Under the pieces are notes generated by a model. It worked only from the letters and a program-made list of their open reading frames with translations. It was not told where the DNA came from and ran no database searches. The position numbers were made by a program, and so were the translations under genes. This document shows, piece by piece, positions 46,034 to 56,000 of a DNA stretch of 64,000 bases (positions are counted from its first letter, which is position 1; every line of letters begins with the position of its first letter). The stretch is from Nostoc sp. KVJ3 (lineage in GTDB: Bacteria; Cyanobacteriota; Cyanobacteriia; Cyanobacteriales; Nostocaceae): contig NZ_WWFG01000001.1 of assembly GCF_026127265.1 (NCBI RefSeq), forward strand, positions 2,891,501 to 2,955,500, read 5' to 3'.

Positions 46034-48123
46034 ATGAAAAAAAAAACAACCCTAAGACTGGTGTAGTTAGGGGATTATATACTTCAAAAACCAAGATTTT
46101 CTTACTAATCTGCGTTTTTATCATTAGTGTTTTTGGTATCTTGTTATCAAATTGGTTGATGACAAGCCAAACAGCTTTCGCTAAGGTTGACCTTTTGCAA
46201 CCTGCTCCGACTCAACCGCTAGGCTATTACGACTATTTTGGCAAACTACTTAGCCCTCAAGAAGCCGCAGGAGTGGTTATAAATAAGGGACTCGATCCCA
46301 ATAACCCCATTTCTTATCAACGGGTAGGCGCAGTTAAAATCACCCAGGAATTAATCGCTCAAGGTGAAAATATATTCTTCAATCGTAAGATTGGCGATAC
46401 ATTTGGTTTCCAAGAAGTATTCGGTTTTGGACTGGGCTTGAGTAAGATATCGAATGAATTAGGTGTAGCGATCGCTAGTTTGCAAGGTCAACCAACGGCA
46501 AACCTAAAAATTACTCTCCAGAACAATTTAACCATAGGTAGTCAAACTTTTCTTAAAGGGACTGTCATTAATACAGGTTTAAAAATTCCAAAGGGACAGA
46601 GTGTTCCACTAGGATTTACACCTCGCTATGACATTACCTGTGCGCTTTGCCATGCAACGCTTTCCAAGGATAGTAAAGTCATTCCAGGAGTATCTAATGG
46701 TGAATTAGCAATTCCTTTGTTGATTGCCTTAGCACCAAATACATCCGCAGGGTTTGCGCGGTTAAACTTCAACCCCTTAGACCCACAATACAAAGGCAAT
46801 GGTAAGACTATTATTGATAGTAAAGGTCATAAGGTAGAACTACCCGATCCTGAGAAATTAGAAAAAGCCTTCGATGATGCAGTGTTAGATGTACCTTTCG
46901 GTCATTTTGAGAGTTCACCAGATGGCATTAGAGACAGCACTAAAATTCCCAGTCTCTTCACCTTTAAAAATTTTCCTTATGCAGCATCAGGAGAAGCTGC
47001 TGTTGGCCCATTTGCTGGACTCAGCGTTCTTACCAACAGTGTTCACTCTTCAGAAGTCAATCTGTTTGCAGCCGCTCAAATCAGTGCAGTGACTCTTGGT
47101 ATTGATCCAGAAGTTTATATTGGTATATTACTGCAAAATGCTGCCGTTCCCAGCCTACGTCTACCAGAAAAAGTGATAGTAAAACCCTCTGAATGGCTGC
47201 GGGGGGTAATTGCGCCGAATCCCATACAAGCAGAATTAGAAGACCAAGTTCCTGCCCCTGGCACAGGAACTTACCCAAATCTCCGCCCCAGTTTATTTAC
47301 TTACAATGGTTTAGTTTTTAGCCCAAATACTGGAAACCCCAGTGATATTGCTAGTGGTACTTTCCTATTTGCTAACAATGCCATGTCTGCTTTTCAAAAT
47401 AGCTTAGTACCACCTGCTAACCAGACTTCAGAAAACTGGCAAGCGTTGAACAGCTATTCTGTTAAACGTGGCGCAAAAATATTTGAAAAGGCCAATTGTG
47501 CAACTTGCCATATTCCACCCTTCTTCACTGACAATAAAGTTCATCCACTTGATGAAATTCATACTAATCCAGCCCGTGCCCAATCTCGCTTGGGGCTAAA
47601 TAAGTCGTTAGTGGCACCCAAATTATACACTTTCAACACTCCCGTTCCCATACCTGCTAACGCCGAAGTGCTGGATGTCCCAACACAAGGTATCTCCGAT
47701 ACTCCTACAACTCTACCTAAAGGTATATTGCCAAAAGGTGCTTACAAAACTACTACCTTACGTGGTCTTTATGTAAGCGCACCATATTTGCACGATGGTG
47801 GTGTAGCAGTCCGCACCGGAAGTCTGAAAGTTGACTCAAATGGTGGTTTCACGGTTGTTGACAAGAGTGGCTTAGGGCTTTCTGGCACTCTAAGCCAAGG
47901 AATACCTGCCGATGCCACTAGCAGCTTGCGTGCCTTAGTCGATCGCGATCTTCGTGCCTCAGTTGTGAAAGCTAACAAAGCGAACCCTGCTTTAGTACGT
48001 AGTAACCTTGATGGTACTGGTCATGACTTCTACGTAGATAGACAGGCTGGGTTTAATTCCAATCAGCAAGCAGACTTAATTAATTTCTTGCTAGCACTTG
48101 ATGACAATCCTGGAACTTTTTAA
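46034..48123 (+). CDS. Di-haem cytochrome c protein with frameshift in a poly-A tract at the start codon
   Basis: The main frame (open from 46021) encodes a signal segment (KTKIFLLICVFIISVFGILL) and 650 residues with two haem motifs: CALCH (residues 167-171 counted from 46141) and CATCH (453-457). The family resembles large di-haem peroxidases or RoxA-like proteins. The only good start, ATG 46034 followed by ten A, is one base out of the main frame; eight or eleven A would give MKK or MKKK then NNPKTG. In-frame starts without it are TTG 46141 and ATG 46159, which lose most of the signal. Confidence 0.75.
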
Positions 48124-48173
48124 TAATAGCTAGGGTTGATATCTGAATATTAGAGATTTCCAAGAAATAAATT

Positions 48174-48226
48174 ATCCAACTATTTATTATGCGCCGGAAA
48201 AACCGCTTCACAATAAATAGTTGGAT
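48174..48226 (+). terminator. Rho-independent terminator of the di-haem cytochrome gene
   Basis: A perfect 15-bp inverted repeat, ATCCAACTATTTATT (48174-48188) and AATAAATAGTTGGAT (48212-48226), is followed by a T-rich run. It begins 50 bp after the stop codon. Confidence 0.8.
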
Positions 48227-48292
48227 ATTTTTATTTAGAATTCCCTTGCCCCATAGTACAGTTCAGTTAAGTGCGTATGCAAAAATATTTAT

Positions 48293-48422
48293 GTCATTGC
48301 GTAGGCGGAGCCTTCCCGTAGGGTACGGAATGAAATCTAGCGAAGCAATCCCAAGACCTTGCGTTCGCGAAGCGTGTCCGAAGGACTTATGCTTCATTCC
48401 GCTTTGCTCCATTCGCAATGAC
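48293..48422. repeat. Second copy of the GTCATTGC / GCAATGAC dispersed repeat
   Basis: It shares with 23843-23982 both ends and the inner GCGTTCGCGAAGCGTGTCC and GAAGGACTTATGCTTCATT. It fills the spacer between the cytochrome and the PEP-CTERM protein. Confidence 0.75.
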
Positions 48423-48456
48423 AAATGTATATTTAATTTTGCATAACTACTTAAGG

Positions 48457-49035
48457 TTAAAACTCTTTGTGATTCTTTTGGGAAGCTACTGCTTGTTTTC
48501 GCTTTGTCCACCAGCAAAAACCAAGAGCAAGCAATGAGCCAGATGCTGTGTAGGGTTCGGGAACAGAACGTGGTGTGACACTAAAGCTGCCATAATCTAC
48601 ATTGCTTGAAAGCTCTGAATAACCTTCATCGAAACTACTATAAAATACGTTAACATCCCCATTACCGTCTTCCCCATTTCCAGAAACCAGGTAAGAAAAA
48701 CCGTTCTGGGTTAATAGCGGGGTACTTGCATTTAAAAGATTATCATTGAGTCCGTATGTCCCTGGTGAGAGTAGCCCGATGATTGTCTCGGTAATTCCTT
48801 GGACTTTCCTTGTCCCAGTTATTCCTGTGATTGTGTAATTATTTTTTACGGGATCTAAATCGGTGGTAGTAAGAGTGCCGCTAGCGGAAATCGGCGCACT
48901 ATTTGCTTCATAACTAGGGAAAGAGTACTCAAAATCAAATAGTTGTACAGCTTGTGCTGTAGAAGATGTACCCATACCAGTCATAGTTATCACAGCGCTA
49001 GCGGTAACAATACCAAGCTCTTTAACTAATTTCAT
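48457..49035 (-). CDS. Secreted protein with PEP-CTERM sorting signal
   Basis: The 192-residue protein has an N-terminal signal peptide (GIVTASAVITMTGMGTSSTA then AQA) and a beta-rich mature part (FDFEYSFPSYEANSAPISAS). The C-terminus VPEPYTASGSLLALGFCWWT followed by KRKQA is a PEP-CTERM anchor: Val-Pro-Glu-Pro, membrane segment and basic tail. Such proteins are processed by an exosortase and sent to the cell surface. No exosortase gene lies in this window. Confidence 0.85.
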   Translation of the reverse strand: MKLVKELGIVTASAVITMTGMGTSSTAQAVQLFDFEYSFPSYEANSAPISASGTLTTTDLDPVKNNYTITGITGTRKVQGITETIIGLLSPGTYGLNDNLLNASTPLLTQNGFSYLVSGNGEDGNGDVNVFYSSFDEGYSELSSNVDYGSFSVTPRSVPEPYTASGSLLALGFCWWTKRKQAVASQKNHKEF

Positions 49036-49520
49036 CAGATGATTCTCCTAAAAAACAAGAAAGTAAACAAAGTTGCATAGTTTAAATTGCGAGGAAGTCG
49101 CTTTTACGCACAAACATACAGAGAAGTCAGGAGTTTCTGGCTTCCTGAGATCAACATATAGGGGCAATTCATGTAGAGGCAAAGCCAATACGGTTCGAAT
49201 AAGATTTTGAATGTATCCGCTATCCATGTAGAGACGCGAAAGCCAGTAGTGGGACGAAAGCGCGTAGCGGGACTAAGTACAGCCCAACACAATTTCGCGT
49301 CTCCATACACCTAAAATTACCGTTAATAAAATCTAACAGAACCGTATTGCATGGGGAGCGGTTTCCCACAGGGTATTACCGCTACGTGAATAAAACACAC
49401 CCTGACTTAGAAATTGGTAGAAGTACAACTTTGCGTAAAATTGTAGCCTTTTTCAACGCAGATAAGAGTATTTTTACAGGAAACTTCTGCTTATAACTTC
49501 GGAGTCGGTGCAAGAACTAA
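49036..49520. other. Intergenic region between PEP-CTERM and CobT-like genes
   Basis: The region has the promoter of the PEP-CTERM gene at its left end and a repeat element (49187-49349). Inside it are several GTAGAGACGCG-type hairpin units. No gene was found. Confidence 0.6.
49187..49349. mobile_element. Degenerate MITE-like element with AATACGGTTC ends
   Basis: AATACGGTTCGAATAAGATTTT (first 20: AATACGGTTCGAATAAGATT) and its near complement at 49328-49349 form imperfect ends related to those of the elements at 27674 and 37021. No target duplication is evident. Confidence 0.5.
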
Positions 49521-50698
49521 TTAATGAAATGCTATACTTAGGCGTTCAAGTTGGGCTTCAATGGCTGCTAAAAGTTGGTGTTGTTGCCAATCTTGGCTAA
49601 GATGGGCGGCTATGCAAGCGGCTCCAGCGCCCATACCTTCTTTGACAAAGCCCTGTTCATAAGCTCTTAGTTGGGGATAACGAGAATCAGCAAAGCTCAG
49701 ATCAGTCGCTAACAGAGGAGGGGTTCTATTAGTTGAGCTATTTTTTCCTAAGTTGAGGGCTAAGTCAACTGTAGCCCCAGTAGGATCTTCGGCTACCCAA
49801 CGGGTTGTACCAACAACTACCGCTTCTGGTTGCCATGATAAGGCGTAAGTTTGAGCGATCGCACCGATCAACGCATAAACTGCCAGCATTTGCGTTCCAC
49901 CAGCCAACATTACACCACAACTACGACTAGCTGCGATCGCCATCCCAGCTACTACTACCTGCATCGGATCGCCCACGGCGGCGACGAGTTGCAAGGGGTT
50001 CACTGAGGAAGATGAGGGGGATGAGGAGGACAAAGTAAAATTTTCTCCCCTGCTCCCTGCCCCCTGCTCCCCCTCATCTTCTCCAGCCCAGCTTGTACCA
50101 GCGCCCACTTTTGCGCGTGATTACAAACAGGGTGGCTACTATTAACTTTGCCGGCAGCATCTATACCCAAACCAGTTAAAATTGCCAGGGCAGTTGTAGT
50201 ACCTCCGACGACACACTCACCGAGAATCACATATCCGTCTTGGATATTGCTAGCAAGGCGTTCTCCCCAAAGTAGCCCTTGTTCAAATAGGTGGTGTACA
50301 GTTGTGATTTCCATAGCAGCACCTCCACTTAAACACTTAGCAGGAGCGCCACCCAAATCAATTACTGGTACAGCAGGAGGCTGGGGCAAACCAGCATTAA
50401 ACAAATGAACTGGTATCTTTAGTGACTCAAAGACAGCGCGAGAAATCAGCACAGGTGAAGCCCCAGCCGCTAATGGTGGTAAGGGATATTGGGCTTTATG
50501 TTCTGGGCCGTAATACAAAAACTCGGCATCGGCACAAGCGGTATATTTCCGATCCTCTGGAGTGCGACCGGCTGCTGAAATCCCTGGAATTAAACCAGTT
50601 TCAGTAAATCCTAAAATACAAGCAAATATGGGTAGAAGACCATGATACCGTCGCAGCCATTCTTCACCTTGTTCTTTTTGGGTATAAATACGAATCAT
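49521..50698 (-). pseudogene. CobT-like nicotinate-nucleotide phosphoribosyltransferase gene split by a repeat
   Basis: Two frames together make one CobT-like protein of the cyanobacterial TIGR00303/UPF0284 type. Frame one (50698-50000) runs MIRIYTQKEQGEEWLRRYHG to ALVQAGLEKM. Frame two (50108-49521) resumes VNPLQLVAAVGDPMQVVVAG and ends near ERLSIAFH. The join is a GC-rich repeat of about 90 bp (GGGGCAGGGAGCAGG units) whose length shifts the frame by one. The protein would activate the lower ligand for cobamide assembly. Two separate polypeptides are possible: GTG 50003 could start the second. Confidence 0.8.
50008..50092. repeat. GC-rich tandem repeat that breaks the CobT-like gene
   Basis: A mixture of GATGAGGGG and CCCCTGC-type heptanucleotide units separates the two CobT-like frames. 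Similar units are in the M16 gene and upstream of folC. Confidence 0.8.
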
Positions 50699-50702
50699 TT
50701 GG

Positions 50703-50758
50703 AAAGTTAGGAGTTAGGAGTTAGAAGTTTAATTTATAACTTTTAACTCACAACTCCT
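50703..50758. repeat. GTTAGGA tandem/inverted repeat
   Basis: Copies of GTTAGGA and inverted TAACTC form an imperfect hairpin in the 62 bp between the DUF2232 and CobT-like genes. Confidence 0.7.
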
Positions 50759-50760
50759 CA

Positions 50761-51501
50761 CTATCCTTCATAATCCATGAGAACTTGTACCCAGCGTGGT
50801 GGGCGGGGAATGGGGTTGCCCAGACGATCAAAAAGAAACCACGCTGCAAGGTGTACGACAAAAAGGTAGATAAAGTTGTTGAGTACAATTAGAGCGATCG
50901 CTCCCACTTGAATCAAAAACACGCTGGGACTCGTCAATAAACTCAACTCCAAAAATACCCACTCAATGACCTCTGTCACTTGGGTAATCACATAAATCCA
51001 CAGGTCTTCACCCGACAAAACAGACAGCAACCACAACCGAAAAAAGACCCCCAAAGTACCCAACAGCGTACCCAAGGTGATAGAAACAATCCAGGGAACC
51101 CGGCGACGATACCACGCTGCTCCCAAAAGTACGCCCATGAACCCGTAGGGCATGACAAATAGCAAACTGCGGGCTGGCCCCATCAGTACCGTCAGCAGCA
51201 ACCCAGAGGTGAGTGCTGCCATCCAGGCCGCACGCTTGCCCCAACGGAGATAAACTAAAGCGATCGGCACCGGAAAAAATATCCGCAAAACTGGGCCCAA
51301 GGGAAAGTAGAAATTAATAAACCAAATTAAGCTAGCAGTACTGGCTAAAAATGCTGTTTCTACCATCCTCAACGGCGCATCAGCCTTGAGTTGAGGAGGC
51401 ATTAACTGTTGTTCTTTGTCTAACCAATGATTGTGGGAAGTTGAAGATTTCGGGGATGGATCTTCCTCCGGCTCATCTGGCAGAGAATCTAAAATATTCA
51501 T
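50761..51501 (-). CDS. DUF2232-like multi-pass membrane protein
   Basis: I chose ATG 51499-51501 (MNILDSLPDEPEEDPSP), 13 bp after the crp-like stop. The 246-residue protein has an acidic N-terminal tail of about 45 residues and six or so membrane segments (LIWFINFYFPLGPVL; AAWMAALTSGLLLTVLMG; IVSITLGTLLGTLGVFFRLW; FIYLFVVHLAAWFLF). This fits the DUF2232 (YybS-like) family, related in fold to substrate-binding membrane components. Function is unknown. It is transcribed with the Crp/Fnr regulator upstream. Confidence 0.8.
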   Translation of the reverse strand: MNILDSLPDEPEEDPSPKSSTSHNHWLDKEQQLMPPQLKADAPLRMVETAFLASTASLIWFINFYFPLGPVLRIFFPVPIALVYLRWGKRAAWMAALTSGLLLTVLMGPARSLLFVMPYGFMGVLLGAAWYRRRVPWIVSITLGTLLGTLGVFFRLWLLSVLSGEDLWIYVITQVTEVIEWVFLELSLLTSPSVFLIQVGAIALIVLNNFIYLFVVHLAAWFLFDRLGNPIPRPPRWVQVLMDYEG

Positions 51502-51514
51502 ATTTGACAAGTTC

Positions 51515-52216
51515 TTAAACAATCATTCTTTCTAAGGCTGACAAGTCGGGAATACAAATAGTGTCTTGATCCCGTTTAATCAAGCCTTTTTTTTCTAGCC
51601 TTGTCAATACTCGTGTCACAGTTTCCCGTGCCAGTCCGCTCAAACTACTCAATTCCCGATGAGGTAAATTAGGGATTTCAGTTCCTGTTTGACCTTTTTT
51701 TCCCTGTCCTTCTGCCAAAAATAGCAATGTATCTGCCACCCGTGACTGGCTATCAGATTCTCGCAACCGCAATCGGCGATTTACTTGCCGCAAACGTCGT
51801 GCCATTAGTTGCGCTAATCGAACTCCTGCTAAGGGTTCTATTTGAAGTAACTTGACAAAATCCTGAGCAGGCATACTGCCAATTACCGTCGGAGCCAAGG
51901 TAATCACATCTGTGGAACGAGGGACTTCATCTAGCGCCGCCATTTCACCAAACAATTCCCCTTTGCCAAGAATATTCAGTGTTACCTCTTTTCCTTCCAG
52001 ATTGTAGGTACGAATTTTTACCCATCCGTCCAGAATAAAATACACAGAACCACCCCAGTCATTTTCCAACAGAATTACCTGATTGGCTGGGTGAGTACGG
52101 GTGACAAGATGGATGAGGGCTGATTCCACAGCAGGTTCTGGCAACCCTTGAAAAAAGGGAGCCGAGGCGATCATCCACGGATTAGCCTGTGCTTGCAAGC
52201 TATATCGGTCTTCCAT
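51515..52216 (-). CDS. Crp/Fnr family transcriptional regulator
   Basis: The start MEDRYSLQAQANPWMIASAP (ATG 52214-52216) is preferred over 52255. The 233-residue protein has a cyclic-nucleotide-binding beta roll (ILDGWVKIRTYNLEGKEVTL; GKGELFGEMAALDEVPRSTD) and a C-terminal helix-turn-helix (LSSLSGLARETVTRVLTRLE). The phosphate-binding cassette reads FGEMAALDEVPRST, so cAMP binding is possible. It lacks an Fnr-type cysteine cluster. It heads an operon with the DUF2232 gene and perhaps the CobT-like gene. Confidence 0.9.
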   Translation of the reverse strand: MEDRYSLQAQANPWMIASAPFFQGLPEPAVESALIHLVTRTHPANQVILLENDWGGSVYFILDGWVKIRTYNLEGKEVTLNILGKGELFGEMAALDEVPRSTDVITLAPTVIGSMPAQDFVKLLQIEPLAGVRLAQLMARRLRQVNRRLRLRESDSQSRVADTLLFLAEGQGKKGQTGTEIPNLPHRELSSLSGLARETVTRVLTRLEKKGLIKRDQDTICIPDLSALERMIV

Positions 52217-52255
52217 TACCACATCTTTATTCAAGCTGCTATATACACACAACAA

Positions 52256-53007
52256 ACAAGAACGCCATTTTCAGCCTAAGCTATCATTGCACAGCTCTCT
52301 TTCAAGGAGAAAACTAAACTATGCTACATAGGAAAGCGACAAGAACGTTTTTCGGAACAATCTTTACCTATAAGTAAAAACGGGGTAAAAGTTTTGCAAA
52401 AAGTAGTTTATAGCCGGCGGTTGTATTTCTTAAGGGCTAGCTGCACTGCAAACTTGATTAGTTAAAAATATAGGCAAACAACATCAATGATACTAAAGGG
52501 AGTAAATTATTGCTCAGGTATTTTACCGATTTTCAAAAATAGACAACCAATAATACCGTTTCTTTGTGAAGCTGCATATATTTACCCCCCGGCTACGTCG
52601 TCCCCCCTTGTGAAAGGGGACTTATTATGTGCATCTTCATAAAGAACTGGTATAAGCTGCAAAACTCGTAAATAAGGCAGTAGGCAGGACAATACTGTTT
52701 GGTTAAAGCAAGAGACGCGATAAATCGCCGTCTTTACAATAATCAGTTAATTGCAAGCTACAAAATCGGAGATTTTGGTGCGAGACTTAAATTTCTGCTC
52801 ACTCTGGTCGTGGTAGGAAACAGGGGGCAGCATTCCTCTCTCTTAAACTACCTCTTTTGTTAACCAAACGCTGACTGAAGATTGCCACGACTCCCAGTAA
52901 TCCATAACATAATGACAGTCACAAGTCCAAGCAGCGGCTTTTGCCGCTCAGAACTTTGGTGATTGTAAAGTAATTGTCACATTAGTTGACATACGTTTTT
53001 AGATAAG
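52256..53007. other. Long divergent spacer before the Hsp70-like gene
   Basis: The 752-bp spacer has no supported gene. It contains an inverted-repeat element (52553-52653), a one-sided relic of the AATACTGTTTGGTTAA end (52691-52706) with a possible far end TTAACCAAACG at 52860-52870, and a small hairpin AGCGGC/GCCGCT (52933-52948) near the Hsp70-like start. Confidence 0.55.
52553..52653. mobile_element. Small inverted-repeat element
   Basis: The 28-base ends (starting ATACCGTTTCTTTGTGAAG and ending CATAAAGAACTGGTAT) match at about 23 positions as inverted repeats. The core is CCCCCCGGCTACGTCG followed by TCCCCCCTTGTGAAAGGGG. No target duplication was seen. Confidence 0.6.
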
Positions 53008-56000
53008 GTGATAAAAGTGACTTCCAGTGCAGATGAAATTCAAAAGCTGATCGCAGACATTGACAACTTACTTGCCAATGGTGGCAAGCGCTTGTCTAGA
53101 TTTCTGCCTGGTCAGGCGCAGGAACCGAAAGAAGTTTTAGAGCGAATTCGCAACTTCTTGGTCAGGCTAAAAGAAAAAGAAGCTTTAGAGAGCGGTATCT
53201 CAAATCAGTCTTCCGAAGAACCGCGATCGCCTTTATTAACAAAATTTATCGATCGAGGTTATAACCAATATCCACTACCGCCCCTTGAACCCTATCAGGA
53301 AGAGAGTACTATTACCGCCGGACAATTAAAAAGTGAATTTTCAAGCTTGATACAGCCATTGCGATCGGAATTAGAGTTACTTTTGCAAGAGCGGGCTACT
53401 CTTGTACAGGAAATTCGGCAGCTAGAACAAAAGCGTTTGCAAAACTACTCCTTGGCGCAGCAGTTGACAAACCAAGACCAAATGATTACCGAGTTTTTAC
53501 AGGTACTCATGAGTCGCCTTGTGCCAACTTTAACGCCATTGGTCGCACCAAATTCAGCAAATTCCCCCAGTTCATCAGGAGTCATTAATCATGGGAACTC
53601 CGAATCAGTCACCTCTGCAACTCAACCTTTATTAGAATCAGCAGATCGTGTAGAGCAGTTAACCCAGCTAGCTAGGGAGTTAGATCAACGCCTATTATCA
53701 CTAGATGGCACTGTGAATGTAGTCTTTGAGGCACTACAGCGCAATATTAATACTTATTACGAATCTCTGTCCCAAGCAATGGCAAGAATGCACAGCAAGG
53801 GAATGCAAGGCGAACAGTTGATGGCTAGCTTTCTCAACAATTTGACCCAGCATTTGCAGGAACAATCCCCTAGTTCGCTGCCATCTTTCTCAGTTGCAGA
53901 ATCTGATACATCACCATTGTTAGCCGATTCAGCTGCGATCGCAGCTGAAGTTGCGCCTCAACCCTTGGAGAAAATCGCGCCAGAAACTTTATCTCCACTC
54001 ACAATTAATTCTGAGCAAGCAGATACAGTCCTCACAGAGGATCTAGATACAGTGCTGTTGCAGCTTGGCTTAGACTCGTCTCCATCTTCTGAAAACCCAA
54101 CGGAATTACCGCAAGATATTTCTGCATTAATTGGTGATGAAGTAGACCAACTTTACGCTAGTTTGTTTGGTACTGGTGATGTTAATAATCTCAGTCTTGA
54201 TATTCCCGCAAATGACTTCTCTACCTCCCAATCAACATTGAACATCGCTGAGAGTCCATCGATCCCTCCCAGCGTAGATTCTGCTGTTGTTACACCAGAT
54301 ACAGGTATTTCAGCCCAAGAGACTTTAGGAGAAACCACAGATTCATTCTCAGAGGCACAGGAAGAACTATTTTTTGAAGAGGATACTGACGTAGATTCGC
54401 CTCTAAGCTTTTCTACACCACAAACAGAAAGTTCCCCTACGCAACTCGATACTCAGCCAGCTAGTGTTGATACAATTAATACCCTAACTGACCTATTGTC
54501 TGATGTCGGTAGTGAGCAGCCAGTGCTGGAGGTATCATCCTTTATGGATAATGCACCAGTTACTCCAGAAATAACAAAAGTTGCCTTGGCAAAGCCTACC
54601 AAAGGTATCGACACACCAGAAATATTAATCAATGAGGATCGGTCAGAAACTTCTTTAGATAACTATATTTCTGCTTCGCCCCAAGAAAATTTACTTTTGG
54701 TTGAGTCAAATCAGACACCAATCGTACCTGATATTTCCTTGGATGAAGAACAGTTACAACAATTAGATAACTATATTGCTGCTTCGCCCCAAGAAAATTT
54801 ACTTTCGGTTGAGTCAAACCAGACACCAATCGTACCTGATATTTCTCTGGATGAAGAACAGTTACAACAATTAGACCGGGATTTAGCTAATTTTGATCGG
54901 CAGCTAAATTCTGAGTCGGAGCCAGCTACCAACTTGGATATTTTCTCGGAACTAATCGACCAAACTCAAGACACAATCCCCACAACTCACCCTGAGCTGC
55001 AAATAGAAAATACCTCAACTGTGGCTTTATCTAGTTTGGCAATTCCCCAGGTAGAAACTGAAGAACAAAAGGAAGTTATAACTACTGTTCAAGACAGTTC
55101 TTCATCTTCAAGTTCCAACTCCATCAACAATCAAGAAGTCTCACTAAATACTATAGAATCAGTCTGGTATTTGGGAATTGATTTAGGTACAACAGGAATT
55201 TCTGCTGCATTATTAAATCGCTCAACTTCTGTTGTACATCCTATCTACTGGTCAGCAGAAAATCCGCAGGAAACAAGTTCTTTTCAGCAATCATTTCGTT
55301 TACCAACAGAGGTTTATCTACCTACAGCTTCCATCCCTCATAGTGACAATCAAAGTATAGAAGTCCACGAGCAAACACCACCTGCGGCTGTTGCCCAAGA
55401 TCAAGCACCTGACCACTCGCCTACTCCTACAACACCTAAATCAACAGCAGATTCGACAACAAATAATCTCTACTCGGCGCAGTTGAAACCCTATTTACAA
55501 GTAGCCATTCCTTACAAGAGTGAACGGCAAAAATGGGAACCTGTTTTGCAATTAAATGAATTTTCGGCAGGGCCTTTAATTTGGGTTGTGCGATCGCTCT
55601 CGAAGCTACTATTAACTCTCAAATCGGAAAAAACAAGTACTACCCCTAGTTTAATGGCTGCTGCCCTTGGGATTGGCGAAGCAGATTTCCCGCAGATTAT
55701 CAATAATATTGCTGGTGTGATTTGCACCTGCCCATCTAGCTGGTCGGAACAATACCGCTTTAACGTGCGGGAAGCTTTACTTACTAGCAAACTTATCCAA
55801 CATCCACAGCAAGTCTTTTTTGTGGAAGAAGCGATCGCTAGTTTACTCCCAGAACTCGATGCTGCTAACGGTGAACAAGTAAAATTAAGCAAGCATCAAG
55901 GTTCTCATCCGGCAAAAACCAGCGAACATCCCATTGTTGGCAACACCCTGGTAATTAACATTGGGACAACTGCCACAGAAATGTTGCTGGTCGATGTCCC

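Noticed and set aside
52691..52870. Possible fourth copy of the AATACGG-ended element
   Set aside because: One end (AATACTGTTTGGTTAA) is good but the far end (TTAACCAAACG) is short and no flanking duplication is seen.
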